A DNA stretch of 64,000 bases from Trichoplax sp. H2 (lineage: Eukaryota > Placozoa > Uniplacotomia > Trichoplacea): NCBI GenBank assembly GCA_003344405.1, contig NOWV01000235.1, positions 34,682 through 98,681 on the forward strand, read 5' to 3'. Both the position numbers and the translations under genes were made by a program. How positions within the stretch are numbered: position 1 is the stretch's first letter; each line of letters begins with the position of its first letter. Below the pieces are notes generated by a model that saw only the letters and a program-made list of their open reading frames with translations, did no database searches and was not told the DNA's origin. Positions 12,361 through 27,739 of the stretch are shown here, one piece after another.

Positions 12361-15300
12361 CTGATTACACTTAGTGCAAAACATTATGAAGTATTTTTGT
12401 TTAGCTTATTAGTGTGGAAATTGTTACCATTTATGAGCGTACAGCACTAAAACGACGTAATTTACATCATTCTGAGCATAAATTACTCATGAATGCTGTA
12501 TATAACGATATATGAAATTGCATCAAGGCACTTGAGCGACTAGACTGTAAATATGCAACAATAGAACAAATATCAGTGCAGTAATCTATGGAACTTGTGA
12601 TATAATCTTAATATTCAAAGATTTATCCTAACTGTACGCATGTATAGTGCAATATTCAGTTTTATAAGAGTAAAAAATTAATCATCTATGGCATTTGCAT
12701 TTATAAGTATCTCGTAGAAAAAAAAATATGATAAGGTAAGCGCAAGGAATATCACACGCAACAAAACTTTAAACTCTAATAATACAGTCAGAAGAAATAG
12801 CTTCGGGATAGTTTTCTATATTTTTGATAACAATTACAATCAGAATTCAGCGCGGATAAAGAGATATGAACTTAATTTTATTGATAATTATAATTAATTG
12901 AGTAAACGATGCTATAATCCATAATAGTATTTAATTTCAAGATTGTGGGATTGGATTTGGAACTTAAATCTGTTATGATTCTGTTTCTTGTTTCGTTGAA
13001 GTGTGGACGTTGTACCCCCAAATTAATAACAAATGTTCTCGCTACTTAAAAATTTTACTTCATTTTATTTAACGAATTTCTTAATTTTGAGATATCTATC
13101 AGCCTACTGTTGCAAACTAAGTCTTTTCTTAAACACCTTACCAAATTTAGATTATCTCATATACATGCAAGGTTGATATATTTGGACTATGGATCAAAAA
13201 CAGCATTATACTCTTACTTATCTTGCATAAAAAGGCATTTTAGCTTCGTGACAAATTGCGATAGATAAGGTGTAATTTATATTCGAATGCATAACATGTT
13301 ACCATATCGTGATCGCTACAAAATCAGTATAATGGGATTTTTTGCGTTACGTAACTATTAACTTATATGTGAATAGAATGAAAAACGGACACAATCTGCA
13401 TGAACTGTTAAATTTTCAGCGGAAATTTAATGTTAGATCATATTCAAATTGTAGATAGGCTTAAAGAGTAATTGATAAAAAGTACTCTAAAATTGATATA
13501 GATTGAATTTTGAATTAAAAATGAAACTCATTAAACGATATAATGCCTGGAAATTGCAATATATTGTTTCAGTTCACCGGCAATTATTGGCTAAGTAGTT
13601 TGAAAAATGAGTAAAACTTTTAACTGCAGAGTAAAGCAAATCTGACGTAGTGATATGGCAAGTTGCAATTAGAAACAAAGACGACTGATTCGGAATAAGA
13701 ACTAAAAAATACAAGCTAGTATAATTTTAAGTAGGAGAAAGATTAAAAAAGTTAAAGTAATTTATTGGCAAACTTGATAAGATAGTTAATACCGCTGTCT
13801 CCTGAAAACTACACATACTTCTAGAACATGAAGCAAATCTCGCTTGCTGATACGAAAGAAGCTATAACTAGAGTTACAGGGGATTCATTCAAAATAAGTA
13901 CAAAGAAACCCAAGCTGGTCTAAATGTTAGGGTGAAGGATGCTAAAATATAGTAATTTGTTTGCAAACATGACTAGATACTGGCATTTAGTTTGACTATC
14001 TCCTGGAAATTACTTCATATTTAAGCGTTGTTTGGCAGTGAATAGTTAATTGCTCTCAAACAGTTTTCAAATTAAAAGGCGGTTTTCTCCACTATTGCAA
14101 TTACGATCTTAGTTAGAATCTCGTGCTTGAAATTTTATTATGACATTAAAATACGATTGCGCATAGGAGATCTTCGTAAGCTTATAACTTATCGAGGACT
14201 GTGTTGATCTTGATCTATCTCTGACGTTTTTCATACTTTTAATAGATAACCGCAAAGCAATATAATAGTATCTATGGACTAATAATTAATATTTCTGTAG
14301 ATCAATTACAGATTACCTGATACTTTGATTAACTTTGGGTTTGGTTTTATCTAAAAAAAAACTGTGATAGTGTTATAAACTGTATTAGAGTAGAAATATC
14401 TATCTTAGGATAATCCTGTTAGCCTATCCTTATTTAGTTAACTTCTAATTTGGATATACTGTATATAACATGATCCTTGACTGGTATTATTACTGTTTTA
14501 CTCGTAGATGGATAGCACTATATTTAGCATGTAGATAATCAGTTATCAGTTAAGCCATCCTGACTTATGTCCGTAGAAGCTTCCACATAATCACTGATTT
14601 TTTCAAATTATTAATTATGTAGTCATCCTTAGTAGAATTCTACTCGTAGAAGTACGACCATACTTTCACTTTTGTACAATAATGGGCAATTAAAAAGGAC
14701 ACAACGCGATCAGATATGATGCAGTCATCTGCATTTTGTGGGAAAATTTCGGTAAAAACTTTTTACATTTTTATTTTTACGAATGTAATCCCTTAAACAA
14801 TTACGCCGTAATTACAGTACAACTGAATCATTGCCTTATAGGTAGTGTTTACAAAAAAATAACTAAAGCAATATATGGACATCAAATTATATTTCAAACC
14901 ATCTTTTAAAATTAGCACATAGTGCCCTGATGACGTAAGGTAACTATGTAATGTTGCTATTCTTGCCCGTTTTCCTAATGTAAACGACGAAGGGCTTTAA
15001 GATTATAAAGTAGCAATACTAGTAATAGTGCACTTACCTATTGAAACCTCTATTTTATCAAGTCCTATTCATTTTTTACGAATATTAATACTGATATTCT
15101 TAAATCAAGGAATCACTACTGATATGATGATGAAATTATAATTTTATTTTAAATACGATCAATTATAAAGAATTTAATAAATTTTTAGGGTTTGATTTTA
15201 CTCTTCTACGTGATACACTAGCTATAATTGTCAATTAATACTTCTTAAATGGTAAAAATGATTTCATAATCGGCCAATTTCATTTTGTTCAATTTTTTGG

Positions 15301-18300
15301 ATAATTATACTTGAAATTGAAAATTTATAATCATTATGAGTTAATCAAATGAAAAGAAATTAATTGAGCTAGAAATAAGGAACTATTCGTTTCGTAATTT
15401 CTGATTCCTAAGGCAATAGCTTCCATTTCTTTTGATATTGCATAGCAAATTCTTGACTTACATATGATGTTGAAGTTATGAAGAGAAAAAATTTCCGTTC
15501 TTTTGTTTCGTAAATTTATTTATAGATTGACAGTATTGAAGCAATTTGGTAACAAAATTTTAATTTGGTAACATCACAAGATCTTAGTAATTCGCTTTTC
15601 TTTTAATTAGTTATAGCCTTAATATGAAATATCATGAATCATATAATTTCTAAAACTTTACTGATAAACAAATCAAGTTTGTTGATTTATTATCGTATTG
15701 AAAATAAAGAGCAGGGTGTGAGAATATCGTTGCATAACCAAATTATAATTTGATCTTGTTTGTTCCTGTATAAATCTACAGCTGTCCTTTTAGTTATTAA
15801 TTACAGCGGTTCTAGCATTATCTTTATAGAAGCCAGCCTGATAAGGTCATCACCTTAGAAAACAATCTAAGTTGGCTTATGCATACTCTTTGTACTCTAT
15901 AGTCGTCCATCAAATCAAAATATTCCCACTTTGACTAAGTTAAACTGTACATTGTACGTTCTGTACTTGAAGGTATTAGGGCCTTCTGGTAATGGGACTG
16001 TATAATTATAATTTGAATGCTTATAATCTGACTTTTCGCATTGAATCGCTAAGATGTTATTTGGATCATTTGAACAATATCGAAACAATTCTAGTTTTTT
16101 ATGATAACAAATTTCAAGTTTGTTACTTCTTAAGAATATATTGTAATGATGTTTTCTTCCGTAAATGAACGGCTATATTTAGCTTAGCAAAAACAAGATG
16201 CCAATTTTTCTATATTTACTGGGATTCACGTGCAGATTAAGATTATGAGAACAAATTTGTTGCCCTTTTCTTTAAAATTATTATGACCATACAGTAATTC
16301 TATTCTACTAAGGAATTAAAGCATTTATCAATTATGCATACTATAATAAAGGTCAAATAGTAAATAAATATTTTAAGAATGGTTCCAATTGGAATCGAAC
16401 AGACATCATAGAGCCAATTTTACGTACGAATAATAGTGTTCCACAAACTACATTTTATTTGCAATCATAATCGTCATTATATTTCTTTCATGGTTATTTA
16501 CATTATAATGATATTCATGTACTTGAATTATATATTACGATAGAGAATTTTTAGCTATTTGCAACTATCCTTAATATATCCTAGGGCTGGGGAATACTAA
16601 ATTTAAACTTCTTGACAGAAAAATATTTCTAATTATCGTTAGGACGCTCGTCCTCGATTACGGTAGATCAGGTCGTATATATTAATCTAACTATATACTA
16701 AATGCAACTCCGAAATGACAATATAATAAACAATCTTCTCGACAGAGAAACGCTTGAATCAGGATAGTTCTATCAAATTTAAAGCATTTCATAAGGTATA
16801 TCGTCATAAAAGTTGACTATCATTGCCAAGAGTGCTTAAAAAGTGACTAATTTCTTATAGTGTCGTTAACTATTGTTATAATGTTATATAAGTACTATTT
16901 ATCGATGGTTGTACGGTTAATGAATAATTATTCTGTTCTTTTTATTTATAATATATAATAAATTATCTGATAAATAGTTCTTCTATTCCATTAGAAAACA
17001 ATCATCTACTCAATAGTATTTAATGAAGAAGCCAATCTGAAATTAGATATGCTGCCATTTTATTTCAAATTTAATATCACTTAGCTATACCAGTAGCCAC
17101 GAAGATTAATGTGGAAACACTATCATTGAAGTTTAGATTGCTTTACCTACTGGTATTCAGTATATTTTGACCAATTCTTAATAAATAACAAATTAATAAG
17201 ACAATATAGATAACTTTGTCCACCTGGTTGACAGATTCGATGTATTCTAGTATTCAAGTACATTATACTATGTGTAGCATCGTGGATTACGTTACATGTC
17301 ACAGTATAATGATAATATAATGAATTATTTATTTAATATGCCTTATTAGAGATCATCTTATTTCACGATCTAGCCACTTGACTCTGCGGAAATCGCTAAA
17401 GCAATAGATTATGATACTTAAATACGTTTAGTTTCAAAGACATTCAATTATGGTTGATGCAAGCTATAGCTAGTATCGCTATTTCTTTAATAATGAGATA
17501 ATGCATTCAGTAGCATTTCTACATGCTCATAAATTCGTTATAACAATGTTAGACCATGAAGTGAACGATGTGATCGAATTGCAAATCCGGCAAATAAAAG
17601 TAGTAACAAATTCTGAATAAATTCAGGGAAATTTTATTATTTAAGGTATTGTTTGGGACATTGTTGTTTTATTTCTGATTGGCCAATTAAATTATATTGA
17701 CAAGTAAATCAGCTACAGTCATGAATTTACGAAAATAATGCAATATATAGGGCAAAAATTTGATGACAAGGAGATGATTATCCTCATTCAGTAAATGCCT
17801 ATTTTATAATGGATATTATTCAATAAGTCATACTAAATCAGAAAAATTTCTACTTACCGATTCTACCTTCTAATTTATTAAAAGTTTTTTATTGAATGCC
17901 GATACTAGTGCTGGTACCTTCTAATTTGTCAAATTTTTGTTATGGATGCGAATACGAGTGTTGGTGAAGAGTAATAAGTAATATCCTGAGTTTGATTTAC
18001 CATAAACGCGATAACTACCCTTCTCTAAGATTAATCGCTGTTACTGGAACTAAAACTGAATTTCTATTAACGTGCGAGAGTGTAAATAATAATATTAGAA
18101 AAGATATGATACGGCGCCATTGTATGGATTTACTAGAAATACATAGTTGCATCCTCTATACAGAATTGACTAATAATATAATATGTTATTGATAAAGGTG
18201 GACCATAATTGTAATTTTTTTCTGTTTAGTAATGAATCGGACAATAGAAATTGCTAAGCAGTCATTTAAATTTTATTTCGCGCTAATTGCCATCATTTAT

Positions 18301-20663
18301 TTACTGAAGTCAGCTTCGTTACAGTACTGAGCTTAGATTTAATTTCATCGATCATATTATCCGACCGTCAGGATATATTGTGGTTGTAATCGTAACAAAT
18401 AGCTTATGACCGTACTCGTACTATGCGTTCTAGGTTTGACATCTGATGTGGTCTTTCCTATTTTTAGCATCTTATATTATCGGTAAATTTATTTCTTATA
18501 GAATGAATCTATAAACTAACTATATAAGAGGATTATATTTCTGTGACGATATCATTTTTAATATGGTCTGTTTACGGCTCACTATGTGCCTCTTACTGTC
18601 ATAAATAATTCTTCCCATTTTGGAGAGTGGTTATATTCGGTGATGAACTCGAGTATCAATTTAATTGCCCTATCAGTAGTAGCAATATCTGCTCTAGATG
18701 TATATTGTCCATTTTCTAATTACCATCAAATTGATATTTGTACAAATGATTCCTGTCGTCATTTTTAATTTCTAATTGGAGTATTGAACAGGATGTTATC
18801 TTTGATTAAAGTATTCTTCTATTACCGCAACGACTAGATGGGTAGTCCACAACACTGACGTTTCGCATATAAGAATAAGAAAGATGTAAAATTATTATTA
18901 TCTTGCAAATCGAAGTGGAATAAAAAAGTACTTCACCATTTTTGATAAATATGCTAAAAGGAAGGATATTGAAGAAAACTTGAATCGGGTAAGAGAGAAT
19001 AATACGGTGATTATTTATTAAACTATCTTATGGGCGGTTTAAATCATGTTATTCTATGATCAAGTATTATACCCTGGTTGGTATGTTTGCTTTAATCCTA
19101 AAAGTAAATAAACAAGGTCGTTATTCTCGTGATGCATTACAGTTTTTTCAGCCGACTCTACATAAAACGTGACTAGGATCATTTATTGGAGTTAATATAT
19201 TCGGAAAGGTATTTGACTTGAGGGCAAACGATTTAGGCACTGAAATAGAGAAAAAATAATTGAAAACAAAAGTTGTAACTATGAAACTAATAATATTAAA
19301 GTGCAAGCGATATTATGTTGCTACGTACTGAATATCCGTCATATTACTTATTGCCTTTAGAATAACTGATTAATTTGCTTTATATTCAAGACATATTTTA
19401 TATGAATAAATGACAGATAATAAGGTAACTAACAGTAGATTACATTCAATTATTGTTCAATTGTCAGTACCGCCGGATAGATAGCGTCTACGTCATCATC
19501 AACGTGATGTAGTTATCAATTAAAGTAAGGTATTTTTTTTATTCCATTGATGATATGGAACTAAACTAGAAAGAATGACATTGATTAGTAACTATCATCA
19601 CGAGTAATTTCAATTAATATTTTCTTACTTCTGGTAAATGATCAATTTTTATTATATTTTTAAAACAATTTATTTTTCTTCTGTTGAATTAATATTTAAA
19701 ACTTGAAGTTTTATTAAGATTAAGCGACTTGATAAAATTATTTTTTTGTCATGATATATTGTGTATTGTATTGATGATTAAATGAACCTAGCGATAGGGG
19801 TTATGTTGTAGTTAAATATATTAATAAATTAATTAATTGCAAGAAAATTGAGTGTGCACGTATTATTTTTGTTGTTCCGACCTGGTGACTAATCGTATTT
19901 TTTAAATCATGTATAGAATTTTCATGAAGGCTGGTTTAAGATAAATTACCTATCTTATTGGATCAGTAATTAATTAAGCATTTGATAGTCCATCTAGTGG
20001 TCTTATGGCTAGCTATCTAATTTAAATGGTAAGAAAAATAAGAGCAGCGATTGAATTGACATTGTCCATTTTTCTATTTTAATAGTAAGTATAGGATATT
20101 GATTTTATTGGTTGTAGTCGAGACTTAATAATATTATATTGTCTGCTTATGTTGATGTCAATGAATAGTTACAGTATCCTATTTCTATCTTGGTGAAGGG
20201 TATTCGCTAGCCCATTTGCATATTTCGATATTTTGGTATACTGAATATTCATTCAATTCAATTCAATAACAATTATTGAATGCTTTGTTCATACCTGCAG
20301 GGCTGCAAAGCTGACAGTATTTAAAGACCTGTCTGCTAAATCGTATTTACATTATTGGATTGAAGAACGATTTGAAGCATATACATGGGAGACATAGAGT
20401 ATTTCTATCTCTAGCACTTTGACTGTTAATAACTTGTTGTTGATTACTAGTAGGAGTCAGGCTTCGACGACTTTATTTTATTTTTTTTTTATCTTAATCG
20501 TTTGCTAAGTCTAAAATTGTGTTGTAATTGTTACTACCAGTCCTCGCTGCGGGACTTATTTCCTACTTGCATGCTTTTTTTATTTTACTTTGGCAGTAAA
20601 AATCTTCATTTATTTGATTAGTTAGGATACATTTTTGATAAAGTTGTTAGATTGTGAAGTACG
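12361..20663. other. Long non-coding stretch upstream of the second receptor
   Basis: No gene, tRNA or rRNA can be supported. Open frames are short and A/T-driven. The sequence just before 20664 is the 5' region of the plus-strand receptor and probably holds its promoter, but I see no distinct core element. Confidence 0.5.
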
Positions 20664-22244
20664 ATGACGGAATTAACTACAGCACCAATGTCTCTATTTC
20701 GTACCACTGAATTTGTAGCTACAGTCAGTAGCGATGATAGTCTTCATTTCATTTTGAACACCAGCTATAACAACGCTACTGCCAATACAACTTCATCTAC
20801 TGTCATGTGGAATAATCCTCCATTTGTCTATTCGTTAGGATTAATTATTTTATTAGCGTGTTGTAGTGTTATTTGCTTACTTGGATGTTTTGGCAATGTT
20901 TTAGTGATTACCGTTTTTTGTCGTTGGCCACGAATGCGTACCGTGACTAATTATTATATTTTCAATTTAGCTCTAGTTGATCTCATAATTGTTTCATTTA
21001 GTATACCTAATAGTGCTATTACAGAAGTGATGCATTCGAATGATCGCTATAGCATGGGCGAAGGCATGTGTAAATTTGCCAGCACATTGCGCTATATTGT
21101 ACTGAATGTCTCAACGTTGACTTTAGTTGCCATTAGTTTAGATCGTTATGTTGCAGTTGTCTATCCACTTAAAAGTCATCCATCCAAAAAGAAAACTGTG
21201 ATTATATTATTATCCATTTGGCTCATATCCATTGCTGCTAATTCACCCTTATATTTTTTCTTGAAAATTTTTACCTTTGGCAATAATTCACCTTGGGCTT
21301 ATTGCATTATTATGTGGTCTCCACGACTTAGTGAGGAAATTTATGTTGGTATTACCTTCGCATTATTATTTGCTTTACCTATGGCTATTATGCACTATAC
21401 TAATTGTAGTATTGCTTACACAACTTGGCGTAGTGGCACGATGACTGATTATTCAGCAACTTTACCACAACCTTCACAGCCATATCAACAGCATCATAAG
21501 AAACGACGACAAAGTTCACGCTCACGACCATCAAAACGTCGAAAAATTTCGGTCTCAACGGATAATCATGGTAAAAGGCATGTCGTCACTTTAGTCATCT
21601 GCATCGTTTTAACCTTTACTATTTGCATGATGCCTTTACAAGTGGTTAAAGTGCTAATCTATTATCGTATCGTTTTAGAGACAGCTAGTAATCGGCAAAG
21701 TTTACGCTTTATGATTCTCTTTTTACGATTGTTGTCTTACTCCAATTCGATGATTAATCCTCTACTTTATATGATATTTAGTACTAAATTTCGTGATGGT
21801 TGTAAAGCACTACGTTACGGCTATCGCTTCTCTTCTTCGCGTAGTACAAGTAATGTACGCTTTACACAACAGCAGACATTATCTAAACGATGCTCATCTC
21901 ATAGCCATGAATTAAAACGTCAAAAATCTTCTATGACATTAAATGATAAAGAGAATCCAACAGGAAAATCAAATCAGCTTGCCCAACATCGTCCGCATGT
22001 TAATCAAAGTCAATCACTCTATGCTCGAGAAATGGAAATGCAAAAGATTGAATTACATAATAAAAGCCAAAGCTTTTGCTTACGTATTAATCCGCAAAGG
22101 CCACCATCAAGTATAAGAAAGGCAGGAATAAGTAGTAATACAAACGTTAATCATCATCATAATATGAATGATGGTAGCATTGAAATGTTTTCAACTCAGC
22201 TCTGTTCAGAAATAGGATTTAAATCGAAGCAAGAGCAATTCTAA
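20664..22244 (+). CDS. Class A (rhodopsin-like) GPCR, neuropeptide-receptor type, single exon
   Basis: This is a plasma-membrane receptor of 526 aa without introns. The extracellular N-terminus has sequons at N32, N37 and N41. TM1 has the conserved Asn (GCFGNVL, 78) and TM2 the Asp (NLALVD, 106). Cys136 and Cys214 are the likely TM3-loop 2 disulfide. DRY is at 160-162, the TM4 Trp at 186, the TM5 Pro at 239 and NPLLY at 365-369. TM6 reads CMMP (321-324), again without the usual Trp. Intracellular loop 3 is long and strongly basic (about 256-306, with KKRRQSS and SKRRKIS), and a Ser/Lys/Gln-rich tail of about 150 aa follows TM7. Both are plausible sites for phosphorylation and arrestin or G-protein contact. 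It is a paralogue of the receptor at 1187-2506. The ligand is unknown. Confidence 0.93.
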   Translation: MTELTTAPMSLFRTTEFVATVSSDDSLHFILNTSYNNATANTTSSTVMWNNPPFVYSLGLIILLACCSVICLLGCFGNVLVITVFCRWPRMRTVTNYYIFNLALVDLIIVSFSIPNSAITEVMHSNDRYSMGEGMCKFASTLRYIVLNVSTLTLVAISLDRYVAVVYPLKSHPSKKKTVIILLSIWLISIAANSPLYFFLKIFTFGNNSPWAYCIIMWSPRLSEEIYVGITFALLFALPMAIMHYTNCSIAYTTWRSGTMTDYSATLPQPSQPYQQHHKKRRQSSRSRPSKRRKISVSTDNHGKRHVVTLVICIVLTFTICMMPLQVVKVLIYYRIVLETASNRQSLRFMILFLRLLSYSNSMINPLLYMIFSTKFRDGCKALRYGYRFSSSRSTSNVRFTQQQTLSKRCSSHSHELKRQKSSMTLNDKENPTGKSNQLAQHRPHVNQSQSLYAREMEMQKIELHNKSQSFCLRINPQRPPSSIRKAGISSNTNVNHHHNMNDGSIEMFSTQLCSEIGFKSKQEQF

Positions 22245-25200
22245 AATATCAATTAGTAAGGTAGTAAATAGAAAGACTTACATTTCCAAAAGTTATAAAA
22301 CAGATACGTTACAAACAATAGCGTCTATCGACTATTGAATATTTGATTCCAAGATTTCCGATCTATACAGGACTGTCAACTAGACTAGTCATCAAATATT
22401 ACTTCTCAGAATATGGCTATTGGCCGATTGGATTCTTCGATCCGATACTAGATTGGGATAAACACCTGATTGTGCCTTATGTGTAATTTAATATCTGGTT
22501 TCGTATTTTTTATGCGCTTTACTAGGTAGTTAACTGCATGATACAAGATGCGGAGTCTCTTTGCCTGATAGGCATATATCAACTTTTTATACTGATTCAC
22601 TACACTCTTAATAACACGTAATAGCATCACTATCCTTTATATATGCTACCCTCTCTTAGTTAATCCGTTTTGATAATAATGCTTGAAACTAATGAACTAA
22701 GAAAAAAATTAGACATCCTGGTCAAGACTAAATACGGCTTCAACGATTTAATCTTGCCGCCCACCTAGAATTGTAAACTTTATCGAAGACAAATGAATCA
22801 AAATGATTTCTACTTCATCGTATAAGGAAGATGAGACAAGAATGGCGTGAAATATTACAGTTTGGAAATAGAATAATTCAATCCTGTATAGACAAATGGA
22901 AATATCAATTAATACCAGTGTTCACTTATAGCAAAGTTTCATGGTCGAAAAATCACTTCGGATAGTTACTCTTAAGGTTTAACAATTATAAAGAATTTTT
23001 ATTGCAAGCTTCGATCGAGTGCAACGGCAAATAGAGTTAATTATATTAAATATGCTACTTAGCCCTATTATATGGCAAGTCTTGTCTATCCTTTCTTCCG
23101 GTAATAATAAATTTACAAGGATTGGAATAGATTGAAAATAGTTTACATTCTTTAATAAAAAAGAAAAATTAATCATTTCATCATTAATATCAGAATAATC
23201 CTAATTATACTGGAGGTTTGTAATTAGAAAGCTGAAAAGAAACCGTAGTGTAATAAGGCTAGAAAATTCGATTTTACGAAAAGTTTATGAATTGATATAT
23301 TACGGAGAATAATTTACAAAGCGAGGCTTAAGTAGGTTATGCCAACAGCATCTCGAAAGAAGCACGTTGGAATGATGATTGATTTCCTTTCGAGGCCAGA
23401 AGAAACATTGCCAAGTTGAATAATAAAGCAGCAAAATCCCGAGTTACATCTTATAGCCGAATAATGCATTTGATGCCTACTTTAATCTTCCTTTTAACAA
23501 GACGTGCAAGCTTTCTTACATCTACCGGTGATCTACATTACATTACTCCAGCTTGTTATTGTTGCACCCTTGTAATTTTACGGTTGTTGGTATTCTCTAT
23601 AGCATAAATCCATGTATTCTAACAGGTGAATAAGAGGACGAAATGGAAAATACTCAAAGTTGATGAACTACTTTATAAATTACAGGCACTTGTCGATTTA
23701 GGCTAAATGATACTGTAGTATTAAGTATAATTGATTCGTATAGAATTATCAGCAAAAATATTATATCTGCTGATTTTAATTTAATCTCTCATAAACATTA
23801 AGTAAGAATAGCAGGTAGTATACTCTTTCGCATTTATTTTTAATCAAATAATGATCGTTCTGCATATTACATTATCAGATATAGATTTTAATTTTAATCT
23901 GCAAATTCGTCACTTTCCAAGCTTGATATTATATACTTATACAAGCAATTTTCAGTATCTGATTGTCAGGCATGAAGCCTCTAAACAGCTTTGAATTTTC
24001 TTTTCTCTTCCAATTGAATTTCTTACTAGGGATCCATGATATCAGTAATTAGCACTAGCGCATCGTTTTGCTGCTAGTACTTAATTAGCCATTAAAAATG
24101 ACTTGGTTTACATATGGTAATTGACTATAAGGCTTTTATAACAATTTCTTCACTATGTTTATTTACGCAAAGTGTTTGAAAGTGCCTTAATTGAGCTCCG
24201 CCTTAGCGTTGTCTGTAGCCCATGACAGTAGCTACCCTAAAGTCTTCTCAGAGTTGTACTAGCAGGATGAGGCAGTTAAAGCAATTATAATAATACGAAA
24301 TTGTGTGTTAGAGAAAGTCATTTAAATCATGGCTAATTCGCCATATAAACAAGCTTGAATTCTTAATATCAATTGAATAAATAGTTCTCTGTCTAACTAT
24401 AGTTATTCTCGAAATTGCATATGCTTAGGCTACATTGTATTTCTTTCTTTTCTTTATCTATCATATTTCTTTCCTTTAAATTTCGAACTTTTAAACCCTT
24501 CAAAGCAAGATGCATTCAAGATTTCTTACTTTGAAATCGTACTATTGAGCTCGTACGAGAAGGTATCAGTTTTCTTTTCTTTTGCGTTTTATAGTAGGTC
24601 AAACGTGATATTTAGAAGCAATATTAGTTATAATTTATCAAAATATTCTTCAAAAAATCGATCGAGCTTAGTTGTTGCTATTTTAGATAATAAAATTTAT
24701 TTATTAGATTGATGGGTCGATGTGTTTTAGATTAATGCAAGCTAAAAGAAGCGAATACTACAGTAAGATTAATTATTCTCACTTATGCTTGGATTATAAG
24801 CTGGAGCAACACTTTTAAAAGTCCTTTTTGAGAGATTGATGCCATAATAGTTACAGTAACCTGCAACATTGAGTAAATATTTCCTTCTTAAATTATCCTT
24901 ACTATTTATGACATCAATTACATTACTAAACCTTGTTGATAGTATTACTGCTAAAACTTAATAACTAAGCAAACGGAACTCATCATTTTCATCACCGTCA
25001 TCGAATGAAAATAGTAAAAAGGCAAAGATGCATGAGAATTAAAGAAATCTAGTATACATCTTCCTGTTTAGATCAGGGCAATTCACTAGCCACTATAAAA
25101 ATTATTCTAATTCATTTCTTTGACGGATATTCCCGTACAAATGATTCGATGACGAAAGCTTAACATAAAAAATTTATATTGAACCTAAAGTGTTAAATTA

Positions 25201-27739
25201 AATTCTATTTTATAATTTTTGAAAAATTCATATATTGAAACACTATTTGACTTTGTCATTTGAATTGAATCAATTTATGCATATGGAACAGCAAAAAGCA
25301 ACTATTACTAAATTTTATTTTTGAGCGATAGCGACGATAAACCAGATACTTTTGGCTAACCGAATTAGTCTCGATAATAATTATGATTTTGGGCAGGTGC
25401 TAATATGTAGACTGAGTAATTAAATTCAATTTATTTTAGCAAATCAATAATTTAACGCAGAATTATAACGTTATACTTTTGTCTTCGTTATTTCCGACTA
25501 AATCATATGGTCATATAAAGTATCTATATGAGTAAAGATATCGCTTGTTTTCGCGTTTTAGCTATAGATCTATGGTGATTTATTTAATGCTGTATCGTAA
25601 ATTAAATTGATCGACATCATCTTAATTTAAAGGAAGCTGTTCTCAGACCAATTTAATCAATATATTCGGGTTTACGATTAATTTTATAGATGAACAAGAT
25701 TTCAACTCTCGATTATTTTTAATGCACAAAAATATTCCAAAGTTTGGAATTAGTACACTGATTTGTGATGTCGTATCGTGTACACAAGTATTTTTAAAGT
25801 TTAATTGCAGATCAGCTTCAATTAGTAAATTAATTAGCTTGCTTGTCAAGTGTAGTTTTATTAAGAATAATGCATGAATGTTTTTTGGTTCATTGATGTC
25901 ATAAATAACAAAATAAACTAATATCAGTTGTTGATGATATTCAATTTTAAACAAGTTAACGATTTAATATTTTTTAAAGTAACAGCATGTTATTGTAATT
26001 GTATGCTCAATCATGTATGTATAATATAGAAATTATTTCAATTTTCAGATCATAACTGACTTGTTTTTAACTTATCCATTATTGCCTGATAACAAAGTGT
26101 CAAATAAAATTAACTTTTCTATTAGGTTAGAATGGAGTGTTATGTAAAATTAATTTAAAATAAGATTAGTTATTAATTTATTAAAATTGGAGTGCAATAT
26201 ACATAATAATTCATAATTAATCCAATATGGGATACTGATCTATTTTTAGACATGCTGTTTGCGCAATTTTAATTAGCCGATCACGACAGAAAAGATTCAT
26301 AGAAGCACAAAAGTTGATAATAAATGGAATAAGTTATAATGGAGTCTTGACGGTATTCAACTCTAACCTCTTTAAATGATTTAATATTTACTAGAATTGG
26401 ATCGATACTATAATTGCATCGTGTTTTTGATCAGATTTTAAAATAATTTTACTTGTAATTGGATAATGGTAATAATTGCATAATTTTTGACAAATCAAGT
26501 ATGAAATAGGTTACAAATTGAGAGTGATAACTTCTTATTTCAATTAAATCGATACCAACATGTAGACTATACAGAGTGATATTACTTTCATAGTACAAGA
26601 AAAGCGTACAGACGATGTTAGACTTTAAATTGAATACAATGCCTCAATTCTGTAATAGAACTGAATTGTCCTCACTACTATTTATCAAGTGAAAGAGATG
26701 TTGGATAATTTCCAATTTTAGAGTTGTAACTATTCTTTTAATAAACTGACAACAACTAAAGAGATATATCTGGGTGGATGAAGTACTATGCACTCCTACA
26801 TGATAAACTTACACTTTGAACCCAGTAATTTCAGTATTGTCGATTTTATGACCTAATTTGTAAAGTGATGTATTAATAATAATTCCAATCAATATTACTG
26901 ATCGTCGAATAGAAGAAAAGTTCGTAGCCATATATACCTTTCCTTTTACGATATTCGTAGCAGCTCACCAATAATTAATAAAATAGAAGGTGTATAAAGT
27001 ATTGTTATGATTATTATTATTAACGGGCAGTTTACAATTAGTTCGAGAATAAATGAACAAAATTGATTAATTGATGCAATTAAAATGATAAGAATAAAGC
27101 AATAAGCGCTACCTACTTATATGCAAGGTTCTACTTTGAAAATAAAGTGTTGTTTCTATTATAAGACATGGTGAATGATTTAATATTGACGTAACGAAGG
27201 AGCTGCAATTTGAACGCATGATTAATGAAGCATTGAATTAAAACCTAATTCTTTGGTCATGGTTCTTGATCAGAATCGTACATCATTTCATTTCAAACAA
27301 AAAACTAAGTACTCTATGATCCAATATTTTCTTGGGGTACGCTTATATCGTAAAGTTAGTCGAGGTAGCAGAACAAAAATCAATTTCGTGATCATTATGA
27401 CTGGTATTCAAGCAAAGATTAACTGAATATAAATGTTTTTACTAAATTTTCACATAAAAAACAAAGGGATGTGACGGACGTAAATCCTTGAAAGTGATTT
27501 GCGTCTAAAATATTGATATCTTGTCTCCAATTGTAGTTCTCGTGCTAGAGAAATATGTTTGAGGAAGATAAATTACAAAATTTGGATTACAGATGTCATT
27601 AGTCTTTATGGAGTTGGGTAAATAATAATCATTCTTATCTATGAAAGCGTAAATTGTATAAAAATCGCTATTTACGGAATTAATTAAAGTTGATGTACGA
27701 TCTACATGGCCTAATAAAAATACGCAACGATGTCAAACG

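Noticed and set aside
18586-18768. Weak likeness to a receptor TM3-loop (VVAISALDVY versus LVAISLDRY)
   Set aside because: The match covers only about ten residues; no other receptor motif lies around it, so a receptor pseudogene is not supported.
25643-25954. Minus-strand open frame of 103 codons
   Set aside because: Ile/Leu/Asn-rich translation of A/T-rich DNA without any family signature.
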